The notes below the pieces were generated by a model. It was not told where the DNA came from and did not search any database. It saw nothing but the letters and a program-made list of their open reading frames with translations. A stretch of DNA of 42,081 nucleotides from an uncultured Methylibium sp. (GTDB taxonomy: Bacteria > Pseudomonadota > Gammaproteobacteria > Burkholderiales > Burkholderiaceae_C): NCBI RefSeq assembly GCF_902826655.1, contig NZ_CADEFR010000028.1, positions 1 to 42,081 of the forward strand, in the 5' to 3' direction. This document shows positions 1-8,055 of this stretch, one piece after another (the stretch's first letter is position 1; every line of letters begins with the position of its first letter). Position numbers and translations under genes: made by a program.

Positions 1-775
1 TCAGGCCCTGGTTGCCCAGCTCCTTGTAGAAGGGCACGTTGGAGTCGCCGTTGATCGTCGACACCACCGCGGTCTTCTTGCCCTCGGACGAGAACTTCTT
101 GATCTTGGCGATGATGGTCTGGTAGTCGCTGTGGCCGAAGGGGGTGTACTCCTCCATGATGTCGGCCTCGGCGACGCCCTTGCTCTTGAGGAAGGCGCGC
201 AGGATCTTGTTGGTGGTGCGCGGGTACACGTAGTCGGTGCCCAGCAGCACCCAGCGCTTGGCCGAGCCGCCGTCCTTGCTCATCAGGTACTCCACCGCGG
301 GGATGGCCTGCTGGTTGGGTGCGGCGCCGGTGTAGAACACGTTCTTCGACAGTTCCTCGCCCTCGTACTGCACCGGGTAGAACAGCAGCGAGTTGGTCTC
401 CTCGAAGACCGGCAGCACCGACTTGCGCGACACCGAGGTCCAGCAGCCGAACACGACCGCGACCTTGTCCTGCGTGATCAGCTGCTTGGCCTTCTCGGCG
501 AACAGCGGCCAGTTGGACGCCGGGTCGACGACCACCGCCTCGAGCTTCTTGCCCATGACGCCGCCCTTGGCGTTGATCTCGTCGATGGTCATCATCACCG
601 TGTCCTTGAGCACGGTCTCCGAGATCGCCATCGTGCCCGACAGCGAGTGCAGCACGCCGACCTTGATGGTGTCGGCGGCGCGCGCGCCGAACGAGGCACC
701 GAAGCCGAGCGTGGCGACCGCGGCAGCGGCCAGGGTCCGTACGGCGAAGGTGCGGCGGGTGGTGGAAAGCGACAT
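1..775 (-). CDS. urtA: Urea ABC transporter substrate-binding protein (partial, 3' end beyond left edge)
   Basis: Periplasmic binding protein that captures urea for the UrtBCDE ABC importer. About 258 codons are present and the frame is still open at base 1. The N-terminus carries a Tat/Sec-like signal ([20 protein letters not shown], then an ASFGARA cleavage region), and the mature part begins [19 protein letters not shown]. Further stretches typical of UrtA rather than of branched-chain amino acid binding proteins are [40 protein letters not shown] and [20 protein letters not shown]. The start is set by an AGGAGG Shine-Dalgarno just upstream. The gene reads leftward, so urtBCDE should lie outside the window. 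It is separated from the urease genes by about 18 kb of unrelated material. Confidence 0.95.
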   Translation of the reverse strand, partial: MSLSTTRRTFAVRTLAAAAVATLGFGASFGARAADTIKVGVLHSLSGTMAISETVLKDTVMMTIDEINAKGGVMGKKLEAVVVDPASNWPLFAEKAKQLITQDKVAVVFGCWTSVSRKSVLPVFEETNSLLFYPVQYEGEELSKNVFYTGAAPNQQAIPAVEYLMSKDGGSAKRWVLLGTDYVYPRTTNKILRAFLKSKGVAEADIMEEYTPFGHSDYQTIIAKIKKFSSEGKKTAVVSTINGDSNVPFYKELGNQGL

Positions 776-965
776 GGACGAACCTCCTGGGGAGATGGAC
801 GTGACGGACGTGATGGACGGGAGACCGACGGAGAAGACAGGAACCGACGCAGTGTCCGGAGCGCGCCGCGGGCGGGGAATACGGCAGATGTCGTAGGTGC
901 GCCGGCGGGCGGCCCTCGCTTTCCCTGAGGCGTCGAAGGCGGAATCCGGGTCCAATCGCAAGCTT

Positions 966-988
966 GTCGCCCGAATGATTCAGGCGAC
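966..988. promoter_or_regulatory. Inverted repeat in the urtA / SGNH-hydrolase divergent region
   Basis: GTCGCC (966-971) and GGCGAC (983-988) form a 6-bp dyad with an 11-nt AT-richer centre. It lies in the 266-bp gap between the divergent genes urtA and the SGNH-like gene. It could be an operator for either gene. No convincing sigma-54 promoter was found upstream of urtA, and no regulator is assigned. Confidence 0.25.
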
Positions 989-1041
989 GAAACGCGACGA
1001 GACAAGACGCGACGCCAGATCGCCGAGCCAGGGAGAGGACC

Positions 1042-2253
1042 GTGCAGGACAGGTGGTGGATGCGGCCGTTGGCCGTGGTGGTCGGCCTGCTGGTCGGCTG
1101 CCTGCTCGCCGAAGCGGCCGTGCGCCTCTACTTCGCGTGGAGCGTCGGACCGCGCGTGCTGCTGTACGGGACCGGCTGGTACCGCAACACCACCGGCACC
1201 GACGGCAGCCAGCCCAAGACCCTCACCGACGACGAGGCCCGGCAGGCAGTGGCCGAATGGGCCCGCGACGACTCGGTCGAGCGCCACGGCAAGGCGCTGC
1301 AGGGCTACACGAAGTTCTTTCCCAACGAACTCAAGACCACCCAGGATCCGGACAGCGGCGAGCGCATCCCGGTGCGCATCAACGGCAGCGGCTTCCGCGG
1401 CGCGGACTTCGCGCCGACCAAGGCCCCCGGGGTGGTGCGGGTGCTGACCCTCGGCTCATCGTCCACCTTCGGCTACTACAACCCCGACGACGCCACCTAC
1501 CCGGTGCTGATGGAGCGGGCGCTGAACGCCGCGTGCGGCGGCACGCCGCGCTTCGAGGTCATCAACTTCGCGGTGCCCCATGCCACGGCCGAGAAGGTGG
1601 CCGCGATGTTCCTGGCCGAGGGCGTCGCGCTGGCGCCCGATGCCGTCACCTTCTACGAAGGCCGCAACGACAGCACGCTCGCCGCCGATCGCGGCGGCCC
1701 GGTCGAGCGCGCGTACGCGGTGGCGACGCGCCGGCTGCTGCTGGTCGCGCTGGTCGACCAGCTGCTGGTCGGCGAGCGCGTCTCGCTCACCGATCCGACG
1801 CTGAAGTTCGAACCCTATGCCGCCGAGCGCAGCGGGGTGTTCCTGGGTCACGTCGCGCGCATCCTCGACGCGGCGCGCGCGCGCAAGATCGTGTTCGTCG
1901 CGGCGAACCAGCAGGCGACCTCGCGGTCGCCGCTGCCCCACGATCAGGAAGACCGCCTCAAGCTCAAGGGCGTCACCTACGCCCAGGAAACCGGCGAGAT
2001 CCGCCGCCGGCTCGACCGCGGCGAGCGCGTGAGTTCCTTCGAGTACTCGCTGCTCGTCCACCAGCGCCTGATGCAGGACCTGCGGCAATGGGCCGAGCGC
2101 GAGCGCCTGCCCTTCGTCGACGTGATCGACGCGCTGGACCAGGACCGGCACCTGCTGCTGTCCTGGGTCCACCTGCACCCCGACGCCAACCGCGTGATCG
2201 CGACACGCTTCGCCGAGGCGCTGCAGCGCCAGTTCTGCCCCGCCGCGCGCTGA
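1042..2253 (+). CDS. SGNH/GDSL-hydrolase-like membrane-anchored protein
   Basis: 403 residues from a GTG start preceded by GGGAGAGG. An N-terminal hydrophobic anchor (residues 9-25, PLAVVVGLLVGCLLAEAA) is followed by a long extracytoplasmic domain. The SGNH pattern is recognisable: VLTLGSSSTFG with the block I serine near residue 140, FYEGRNDS with the block III Asn, and SWVHLHPDANR at the C-terminus with the block V His. The usual Asp three residues before that His (DxxH) is Ser here, so activity may be altered or lost. Relatives act on acyl or acetyl groups of lipids or cell-envelope glycans. No operon partner is visible and the substrate cannot be inferred. Confidence 0.7.
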   Translation: MQDRWWMRPLAVVVGLLVGCLLAEAAVRLYFAWSVGPRVLLYGTGWYRNTTGTDGSQPKTLTDDEARQAVAEWARDDSVERHGKALQGYTKFFPNELKTTQDPDSGERIPVRINGSGFRGADFAPTKAPGVVRVLTLGSSSTFGYYNPDDATYPVLMERALNAACGGTPRFEVINFAVPHATAEKVAAMFLAEGVALAPDAVTFYEGRNDSTLAADRGGPVERAYAVATRRLLLVALVDQLLVGERVSLTDPTLKFEPYAAERSGVFLGHVARILDAARARKIVFVAANQQATSRSPLPHDQEDRLKLKGVTYAQETGEIRRRLDRGERVSSFEYSLLVHQRLMQDLRQWAERERLPFVDVIDALDQDRHLLLSWVHLHPDANRVIATRFAEALQRQFCPAAR

Positions 2254-2401
2254 CAGCGGCGGCCGGCGCGCGGTTCATCCCGGTTCCGCGCTTGCTGGCA
2301 GGGCGCGGCGTTCAGGGGTGAGCGGCGGCTTGCGGCCATCTGCAGACGTTCAGTACCGGCAGCATTCGGGCACTTCATTGAGCTGCACCACGCGGCGCCG
2401 A

Positions 2402-3364
2402 TCAGGCACGTGCACGCAACTCCCTCACGCCGCGGCCCAGCTTGCGTCGCAACAGGTTGCGAAGGGTCACACCGTCGGAATAGCCGATCTGTGCGGCGAT
2501 TTGGTCGACGCTCTCGCTGCCGGTTCGCAGCAGATGCACCGCACGCTCGACGCGCAGATCCTGGAAGTACGAGAGGGGTGTCTTGCCCAATACGCTTTGC
2601 ACGCGCCGCGCCAAGGTGCGTTCACTGGCGCCCGCTGCGATGGCCGCATCGGCGAGAGAGAACCCGTGCGCGAGTTGCTGCCTGGCCCAGCCCTCAAAGC
2701 GCTCGACCACTGGGTCGGCATGGGCCAGGTGATCGGGGATCACGAACTCAGCTTGCGAGCCGCGGGCCTCTACCAGCAGGTATCGCGCCGCCAGAGCCGC
2801 CAGCGCTGGGCTACGGCTGCGCACGACGCTCAATGCCAGGTCGAGATGAGCCAAGGCGGCGCCGGCCGTGGTGAAGCCGGCCGAATTCACAAGCATGCGG
2901 GACTCGTCGAGCACCACGTGCGGATAGCGCTGCCGAAACATTGGCGCCAGCCACCACGAAGTTGTGGCGCGCTGGCCATCTAGCAGCGCGCTTTCCGCCA
3001 GCAAGAACGTGCCAGTGCAGGCGGCGCCAGCGGCCGCGCGGGCGCTTGACCATTGCTGCAACGCGACGACCGCGTCGGCCACGTCCGCATGCGCGAGACG
3101 CGCGGCGAGTGCGTCTGGCATCTTGGCGCCGAGTGCGGGCACCAGAACAACGTCAGGGTTTTCCACGCGGTGCACTGGCACGACCGGTACCGCCAGACCG
3201 TGCGCGGTGCGCACGCGACGCCGAACGCCGACCAACGTGACGTTGATGGGCGGCGGCGCCTGTGCGAGCGAGCCTGCCAGTTCATTGGCCGTGCTCAGTG
3301 TGTCCATGAGTGCAGCAAGACCCAGGTCGAACACGCCATCGAGAACAAGAAGGTGCAGATTCAT
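2402..3364 (-). CDS. GlxA-family transcriptional regulator (DJ-1/PfpI-like domain plus AraC HTH)
   Basis: 320 residues. Residues 1-175 form a class-I glutamine amidotransferase/DJ-1-like ligand domain (MNLHLLVLDGVFDLGLAALM, with the usual elbow-type stretch AAAGAACTGTFLLAESALLD). Residues 215-318 form an AraC-type double HTH (FSLADAAIAAGASERTLARR, then QIAAQIGYSDGVTLRNLLRR). Family members usually act as ligand-responsive activators of small catabolic or detoxification genes. It diverges from a small monooxygenase-like gene 109 bp away, which is the likely target. A near-perfect dyad overlaps its own promoter (3371-3391), suggesting autoregulation. Base composition is visibly less GC-rich than the flanks. 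Confidence 0.88.
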   Translation of the reverse strand: MNLHLLVLDGVFDLGLAALMDTLSTANELAGSLAQAPPPINVTLVGVRRRVRTAHGLAVPVVPVHRVENPDVVLVPALGAKMPDALAARLAHADVADAVVALQQWSSARAAAGAACTGTFLLAESALLDGQRATTSWWLAPMFRQRYPHVVLDESRMLVNSAGFTTAGAALAHLDLALSVVRSRSPALAALAARYLLVEARGSQAEFVIPDHLAHADPVVERFEGWARQQLAHGFSLADAAIAAGASERTLARRVQSVLGKTPLSYFQDLRVERAVHLLRTGSESVDQIAAQIGYSDGVTLRNLLRRKLGRGVRELRARA

Positions 3365-3370
3365 GGCGGA

Positions 3371-3391
3371 AATGATATCAATGTTGTCATT
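3371..3391. promoter_or_regulatory. 21-bp imperfect palindrome, candidate operator of the glxA-like/monooxygenase divergon
   Basis: AATGA and TCATT arms at the two ends plus an internal CA-n-TG give a dyad in which 8 of 10 pairs match. It lies 6 nt before the regulator's ATG and includes TATCAT on the minus strand, which is placed as a -10 box for a nearly leaderless transcript. Binding by the adjacent regulator is an inference. Confidence 0.4.
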
Positions 3392-3473
3392 CCTGCCACT
3401 CGCAAAAACTGCCGTCGCACCCGAGACTTCGGACTCGCCAACGCTTTCACCCGTTCAACCAGAGGATCACTCC

Positions 3474-3776
3474 ATGACCAAGTTCGCCCTGTTCGTCCGC
3501 CTTGAAGCCAAGCCTGGCCAGGAAGCCGCCGTTGCCGACTTTCTGAGAAGCGCGTTGCCGCTCGCCAACGCCGAATCGGGCACCACCGCCTGGTTCGCAT
3601 TGAAGTTCGGCCCATCGACGTTCGGCGTCTTTGACGCTTTTGCGGACGAGGCCGGCCGCGAGGCTCACCTGCACGGCCAGATCGCCGCCGCGTTGATGGC
3701 GAACGCAGCCGCCTTGCTCAGTACACCGCCTAACATCGAGAAGATCGAGCTGCTGGCGGCGAAATTGCCTGGCTGA
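3474..3776 (+). CDS. Small antibiotic-biosynthesis-monooxygenase (ABM)-like protein
   Basis: 100 residues. The start is placed at ATG 3474 because an AGAGGA element lies 7 nt upstream and the protein then begins with the first strand of a ferredoxin-like alpha/beta fold (MTKFALFVRLEAKPGQEAAV). The pattern KPGQE...DFLRSALPLA...TTAWFALKFGPSTFGVFDAFADEAGREAHL is typical of ABM/YgiN-type proteins: cofactor-free dimeric quinol monooxygenases or heme-degrading-like enzymes of about 100 residues. It is divergent from the GlxA-type regulator, a common arrangement for a stress- or aldehyde/quinone-responsive pair. The exact substrate is unknown. Confidence 0.75.
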   Translation: MTKFALFVRLEAKPGQEAAVADFLRSALPLANAESGTTAWFALKFGPSTFGVFDAFADEAGREAHLHGQIAAALMANAAALLSTPPNIEKIELLAAKLPG

Positions 3777-4122
3777 CGAGCTGTCCGCGGCGGCAAATGT
3801 GAAGCTCCACATGGCTTGAGTGATCGGGATGAAGAGGCCCTGTCCTCGTGCGCCGCTCCTTCAAACCGATCCCGATTGAACCGCTCTTGCCGGCGGTGGT
3901 CGCAACGAATTCGTCGCTGCCACAAACCGCCTCTGCGAGCGGGCGGCTAGGCCGCACGGTCTTAACCCGCGCGTTGCGCCTCCATCGCGCTGACTACCGT
4001 CTACCCGCGTGTGCCGTCCACGGGGCGACCGGCGTACCGGGCCGACCGCTTCGTGACGCCGGATTCAGGGCCGTGGATGTCGGTTCAGGGTCGAAAGCCG
4101 CCCCTGTGCGATCCTCCGCCCC
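3777..4122. other. 346-bp intergenic region without a recognisable gene
   Basis: No credible coding region was found. It contains a 16-bp near-palindrome at 3797-3812 (ATGTG...CACAT around AGCT), 20 bp after the monooxygenase stop, and an 8-bp inverted repeat ATCGGGAT (3823-3830) / ATCCCGAT (3869-3876). The minus strand is open from 3925 into the monooxygenase gene, but the translation looks non-coding. It may be the edge of an inserted segment. Confidence 0.5.
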
Positions 4123-4608
4123 ATGCTGCGCACCCTCAAGGATCTCTTCGAGTCGATCACGACGCCCGCCGCCTCGACATCGCAGGCTGCGACCGAGCAC
4201 ACGTTGCAGTTGGCCACCGCCGTGCTGCTGGTCGAGGTGATGCGCTCCGACGCCGAGCTGCATGCCGACGAGCGCTCGGCGGTGATCCATGCGCTGCGCG
4301 ACAAGTTCGCGCTGGCGCCCGACGAGCTGGAGCGGCTGCTCGAGCTGGCGCTGCAGACCTCGCGCGAGGCGACCGACTTCTTCGGCTTCACCTCGCGGCT
4401 CAACGACGCCTTCTCGATGGAGCAGAAGCTGCGCATGGTCGAGCACCTGTGGCGCGTGGCCTATGCCGACGGCACGCTGTCGGCGCACGAGAACCACGTG
4501 ATGCGCCGCCTGTCCGACCTGCTGTACATCCCGCACGGCGCCTACGTCGCGGCCAAGCAGCGCGCGCAGCAGGCGGTGGCGGCGGCCGCGCCGCGCGCTC
4601 AGAGCTGA
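4123..4608 (+). CDS. TerB-family (tellurite resistance-like) protein
   Basis: 161 residues, all-helical. It contains the paired TerB acidic motifs VEVMRSDAELHADERSAVIH (residues 38-57) and VAYADGTLSAHENHVMRRLS (111-130), which in TerB-like proteins lie at the ends of a two-fold repeat and bind metal ions. No terA, terC, terD or terE is nearby, so this is the widespread stand-alone TerB-like type (COG4103-like) rather than a tellurite operon. Its 3' end overlaps the convergent PanB-like gene by 10 bp. Function in this context is unknown. Confidence 0.82.
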   Translation: MLRTLKDLFESITTPAASTSQAATEHTLQLATAVLLVEVMRSDAELHADERSAVIHALRDKFALAPDELERLLELALQTSREATDFFGFTSRLNDAFSMEQKLRMVEHLWRVAYADGTLSAHENHVMRRLSDLLYIPHGAYVAAKQRAQQAVAAAAPRAQS

Positions 4609-5477
4609 CGGCGCTTCTCGACCCGGCTCAGGAAGACCTCGTACTCGCGCTCGTCGACGCCGTAGCTGTGGTCGTCGTCCGGGAAGCGCCCGGACTTGAC
4701 CTCGTCGATGTAGACCTTGAGGCCCTGCACCGCCACCTCGGTCAGGTTGGCGTAGCGCTTGGTGAACTTGGGCTTGAAGTCGGTGAACACGCCCAGCAGG
4801 TCGTAGGACAGCAGGATCTGCCCGTCGCAGCCCGCGCCGGCGCCGATGCCGATGGTCGGGATCTCCAGCTGCTCGGAGATCACCTTCGCGATCTTCGCCG
4901 GCACCGCCTCGAACTCGAGCATGAAGCCGCCGGCATCCTGGATCGCGAGCGCGTCCTCCAGGATCTTCATCGCCGCGTCGGCGCTGCGGCCCTGGATGCG
5001 GAAGCCGCCGAACATCGCGATCGTGTGCGGCGTCAGGCCGATGTGCGACGCGGTCGGGATGCCGGCGTCGACCAGCGCCTTCAGGATGTGCGCCTGCGAC
5101 TTGCCGCCCTGCGGCTTGACCGCGTCGCAGCCGCCGTCCTGCATGAAGCGCGTGGCGTTGGCCAGCGCGCGCTCCACCGTGTGATAGCTCTGGTAGGGCA
5201 TGCAACCGAGCGTGAAGGTGTTGGGCGCGCCGCGCCGCACCGCCTGGGCGTGCATCACCATCATGTCCATCGTCGCCGGCACGGTGCTGGTGTGGCCGTG
5301 GGCGACCATCGCCAGGCTGTCGCCGACGACCGCGACGTCGACGCCCGCGGCCTCGGCCCAGCGCGCCGAGGTGTAGTCGGGCACCGAGGTGTAGACCATC
5401 TTCTCGCCGGTCCGCTTGGAGTCGCGGATGTCGGTGATCGTGCGCTTCTTGCGGTCGGCGGGCGTCGGGGCGTTCAT
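4599..5477 (-). CDS. PanB-like protein (ICL/KPHMT superfamily) with altered metal site
   Basis: 292 residues, colinear with ketopantoate hydroxymethyltransferase, a TIM barrel that adds a hydroxymethyl group to 2-oxoisovalerate. Conserved: VVGDSL (Asp53, equivalent to E. coli Asp45), Lys121 in AVKPQGG, His145 in SHIGLTPH, FGGFRIQGR, and Glu190 in LEFEAVP (the catalytic Glu181). Changed: ADLPF is GCMPY here, so metal-ligand Asp84 is Cys92; IEGG is PQGG, so ligand Glu114 is Gln123. A C-terminal extension of about 25 residues follows the usual HSY end. It is the last gene of an eight-gene catabolic operon, which argues for a degradative or lyase-like role rather than pantothenate synthesis. It could still be annotated automatically as panB. 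Confidence 0.85.
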   Translation of the reverse strand: MNAPTPADRKKRTITDIRDSKRTGEKMVYTSVPDYTSARWAEAAGVDVAVVGDSLAMVAHGHTSTVPATMDMMVMHAQAVRRGAPNTFTLGCMPYQSYHTVERALANATRFMQDGGCDAVKPQGGKSQAHILKALVDAGIPTASHIGLTPHTIAMFGGFRIQGRSADAAMKILEDALAIQDAGGFMLEFEAVPAKIAKVISEQLEIPTIGIGAGAGCDGQILLSYDLLGVFTDFKPKFTKRYANLTEVAVQGLKVYIDEVKSGRFPDDDHSYGVDEREYEVFLSRVEKRRQL

Positions 5478-5494
5478 GGCGGGTCCGGGAGGAG

Positions 5495-6343
5495 TCAGCG
5501 GCGGAAGATCGTGTTGAGCTCGGCGAAGGGCAGGGCCTGCTGCGCGAAGTCGAAGCGGCCCTGGTCGCGCACCTCGCGCGCCGCGCGCATCAGCTCGCCC
5601 AGCGCGGCGCGCGCCAGCGACGAACCCAGGCTCACGCGCCGCACGCCCAGCGCGGCCAGCTCGGGCAGCGTCGGCGTCGCGCCGGACAGCCCCATCACCA
5701 CGTTGACCGGCTTCGGCGCGACCGCCTGCACCACCGCGCGGATGTCCTCGGCGCTCCGCAGCCCGGGCGCGAACAGCACGTCGGCGCCGGCCTCGGCATA
5801 GGCCTGCAGGCGGCGGATCGTGTCGGCCAGGTCGTTGCGGCCGTGCAGCAGGTTCTCGGCGCGCGCGGTCAGCGTGAAGGGGAAGGGCAGCGACTGCGCC
5901 GCCTGCACCGCGGCGGCCACGCGCTCGACGGCCAGCTCGAAGGGATGGATCGGGTCCGCGGGCCGGCCGGTCGCGTCCTCGATCGAGCCGCCGACCAGGC
6001 CGCATTGCGCGGCCAGGAGAATGGTTTCGGCGCAGTGCGCCGGCGTATCGCCGAAGCCGCCCTCGAGGTCGGCCGAGACCGGCAGCTCGGTCGCGTCGAC
6101 GATGGCCCGTGCGTTGGCCAGCGTCTCCTCGCGGCTGACCTGGCCCTCGGCGTCGGGCCGGCCCAGCGAGAACGCATGGCCGGCACTGGTGGTGGCCAGC
6201 GCCTCGAAGCCCAGGCCGGCCAGCAGCCGCGCCGAACCGGCGTCCCAGGGGTTGGGGATGACGAAGATGCCGGCGCGCTGGTGCAGCGCGCGCAGGCGCG
6301 CGCCCTTGCGGGCTTGCGTCGCGGCCGGTGTCGGCGCGCTCAT
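5495..6343 (-). CDS. Isocitrate lyase/PEP mutase family protein
   Basis: 282 residues of the PEP mutase/isocitrate lyase TIM-barrel superfamily. Visible elements: IFVIPNPWDAGSARLLAGLG (substrate phosphate/carboxylate region), TTSAGHAFSLG, the metal-binding SADLEGGFGDTP with Asp and Glu, GGSIEDATG with the conserved Glu-Asp, and FTLTARAENLLHG. The family includes lyases for 2-methylisocitrate, 2,3-dimethylmalate and oxaloacetate as well as PEP mutases, so C-C cleavage or decarboxylation of a 2-hydroxy or 2-oxo acid is the best general call. The KKCGH motif of true isocitrate lyases is absent. Its ATG overlaps the stop of the dehydratase gene (ATGA), showing translational coupling; 17 bp separate it from the PanB-like gene, another member of the same fold. 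Confidence 0.88.
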   Translation of the reverse strand: MSAPTPAATQARKGARLRALHQRAGIFVIPNPWDAGSARLLAGLGFEALATTSAGHAFSLGRPDAEGQVSREETLANARAIVDATELPVSADLEGGFGDTPAHCAETILLAAQCGLVGGSIEDATGRPADPIHPFELAVERVAAAVQAAQSLPFPFTLTARAENLLHGRNDLADTIRRLQAYAEAGADVLFAPGLRSAEDIRAVVQAVAPKPVNVVMGLSGATPTLPELAALGVRRVSLGSSLARAALGELMRAAREVRDQGRFDFAQQALPFAELNTIFRR

Positions 6344-8040
6344 GGCTTGACCACCGGCAGCGCCGGCCGACGGCCCAGCACCGCGCCCTGCGACAGCGGC
6401 TGCACCAGCTGGCCGTAGAGGTGCAGCCAGCCGTAGCGGCCGGTCGGTACCGGCGGCGTGAAGCCCTCAAGCCGCCGCGCGATCTCGCCGGCGGCGACTT
6501 CCAGTTCGATGCGGCGCGCCGTCAGGTCGATCGTGATCATGTCGTCGTCGCGCACCGCGGCCAGCGGGCCGCCCTCGGCCGCCTCGGGCATGACCTGGCC
6601 GATGGTGATGCCGCTGTTCAGGCCCGAGAGTTCGCCGTCGGTGACGACCGCGACCTCGCTGCCCAGGCCGGCGCCGACCAGGGCCGCCATGAAGCTGGCC
6701 GCGAACACCGTGCCCGGGCCGCCCTTGGGTCCCAGCATGCGCAGCACGATGACCTGGCCGGGGCGCACGGCGCCGGTCTTCAGGCCTTCGATCGCGATGG
6801 CTTCGTCCTCGAAGACCTTGGCCGCGCCGCGGAAGCGCCGGATCGCCGCCGGCACCGCCGCCAGCTTGACCAGCGCGCCGTCGGGCGCCAGCGAGCCGCG
6901 GATGATCATCAGGCCCGGCTCGGCCGCGAAGGGCTCGGCGAGCGGGCGGATGTAGCGCGCGTCGGGCTCCGGCGTCTCGTCGACCCAGGCGCCGAGCGGC
7001 CGGCCGGTGACCGTCTGCACGTCCAGGTCCAGCACCGCGGCCAGGCGGCGCTGCACGCCGCGCACGCCGCCGGCGGCCTCGAAGGTCTCGATGCGGTCGG
7101 GTCCGTTCGGGCGGATGCGGGTCAGCATCGGTACCAGATCGGCGGCGCGCTCGAACTCGGCGATCACGTCGACCGGGCACTCGGCCTCGATCGCGATCGC
7201 GATCAGGTGGCGCATCACGTTGACCGAGCAGCCGGTCGCGACCGCGAAGCGCACCGCGTTGCGGAAGGCCGCGGGCGTGAGGATGGCGCGCGGGCGCAGG
7301 TCCTCGGCCACCATCGCGACGATGCGCGCGCCGGCCTGGTCGGCCAGCGCGTGCAGGCGCGGCCCGTCGGCGCGGATCGGCGCGTTGCCCGGCAGCGCCA
7401 TGCCCAGCGCCTCGGCCAGGCAGTGCATCGAGTTGGCGGTGGCGAGGCCCGCGCAGACGCCGGGCCCGTCGATCGCGACGCGGCACATGTCCTGCAGTTC
7501 ACCCAGCGCCATCTGCCCGGCCTTGACGCTGCCGACCGACTTGTAGACCTCCTCGATGTCGACGTGGTGCTCGCCGCACTGGCGGCCGAGCTGGTAGCCG
7601 CAGGCCAGCACCAGGCTGGGCACGTCCAGGCGGCCGGCGGCCATCAGGTGGGCCGGCGTGGTCTTGTCGCAGCTCGACAGCAGCAGCATGCCGTCGAGCT
7701 CGGCGCCCTCGACCTGGACCTCGATGTCGTTGACGATCAGGTCGCGCGTCGGCATCAGGTAGCGGCCCTGGCGGCCGGCGCTGGTCACGAAGTCCGACGG
7801 CGCGGCGGTGCGGATCTCCAGCGGCAGGCCGCCGGCCGCGCGGATCGCCGAGGCGACGCGCTTCGCGATGCCGTCGAGGTGCTGGAAGCACACCGACAGG
7901 CCGCTCGAGGTGTTGACGACCGCGATCTTGGGCTTGTCGAAGTCGGCCTCGGCGATGCCCATCGCGGTCCATTGCGCGTGGCGCACCGCCCAGCGCGTGG
8001 AGCCGGGTTCGAAGTTGCTTCTCAGGGGTTTGCGGGACAT
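6340..8040 (-). CDS. IlvD/Edd-family dehydratase (dihydroxy-acid or sugar-acid dehydratase type)
   Basis: 566 residues. The family dehydrates 2,3-dihydroxy acids to 2-oxo acids with an Fe-S cluster and Mg. The three expected cysteine ligands can be seen: NTSSGLSVCFQHLDG (near residue 50), LLLSSCDKTTPAH (near 120) and GPGVCAGLATANSMHC (near 192). Downstream lie GPKGGPGTVFAASFMAALVG and VAVVTDGELSGLNSGITIGQ, matching the Mg and substrate region of the family. The divergent N-terminus (SNFEPGSTRWAVRHAQWTAMG) and the catabolic operon point to a sugar-acid or branched hydroxy-acid dehydratase rather than biosynthetic IlvD. It lies 15 bp downstream of the FAD oxidoreductase gene. Confidence 0.88.
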   Translation of the reverse strand: MSRKPLRSNFEPGSTRWAVRHAQWTAMGIAEADFDKPKIAVVNTSSGLSVCFQHLDGIAKRVASAIRAAGGLPLEIRTAAPSDFVTSAGRQGRYLMPTRDLIVNDIEVQVEGAELDGMLLLSSCDKTTPAHLMAAGRLDVPSLVLACGYQLGRQCGEHHVDIEEVYKSVGSVKAGQMALGELQDMCRVAIDGPGVCAGLATANSMHCLAEALGMALPGNAPIRADGPRLHALADQAGARIVAMVAEDLRPRAILTPAAFRNAVRFAVATGCSVNVMRHLIAIAIEAECPVDVIAEFERAADLVPMLTRIRPNGPDRIETFEAAGGVRGVQRRLAAVLDLDVQTVTGRPLGAWVDETPEPDARYIRPLAEPFAAEPGLMIIRGSLAPDGALVKLAAVPAAIRRFRGAAKVFEDEAIAIEGLKTGAVRPGQVIVLRMLGPKGGPGTVFAASFMAALVGAGLGSEVAVVTDGELSGLNSGITIGQVMPEAAEGGPLAAVRDDDMITIDLTARRIELEVAAGEIARRLEGFTPPVPTGRYGWLHLYGQLVQPLSQGAVLGRRPALPVVKP

Positions 8041-8055
8041 GGCATTCGAGTCGGT

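Noticed and set aside
131-928. Long plus-strand open frames opposite urtA
   Set aside because: They are antisense shadows of urtA caused by high GC; the translations are Arg/Gly/His-rich without domains, while the minus strand gives an unmistakable UrtA.
776-1041. Sigma-54 promoter upstream of urtA
   Set aside because: The best GG/GC-like match (TGGC...TTGT) has wrong spacing and lacks the consensus GC pair.
3665-3957. Minus-strand open frame with a Lys/Arg/His-rich product in the 3.8-4.1 kb gap
   Set aside because: No start signals, no recognisable domain, and its 3' part is antisense to the monooxygenase gene. It could be a fragment of a repeated element, but this cannot be shown from one window.
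4123-4608. Tellurite resistance operon
   Set aside because: Only a stand-alone TerB-like gene is present; terA, terC, terD and terE are missing from the neighbourhood.
4599-5477. Calling the PanB-like gene simply panB for pantothenate synthesis
   Set aside because: No panC or other vitamin gene is nearby, two metal-site residues are changed, and the gene is the last of a catabolic operon.
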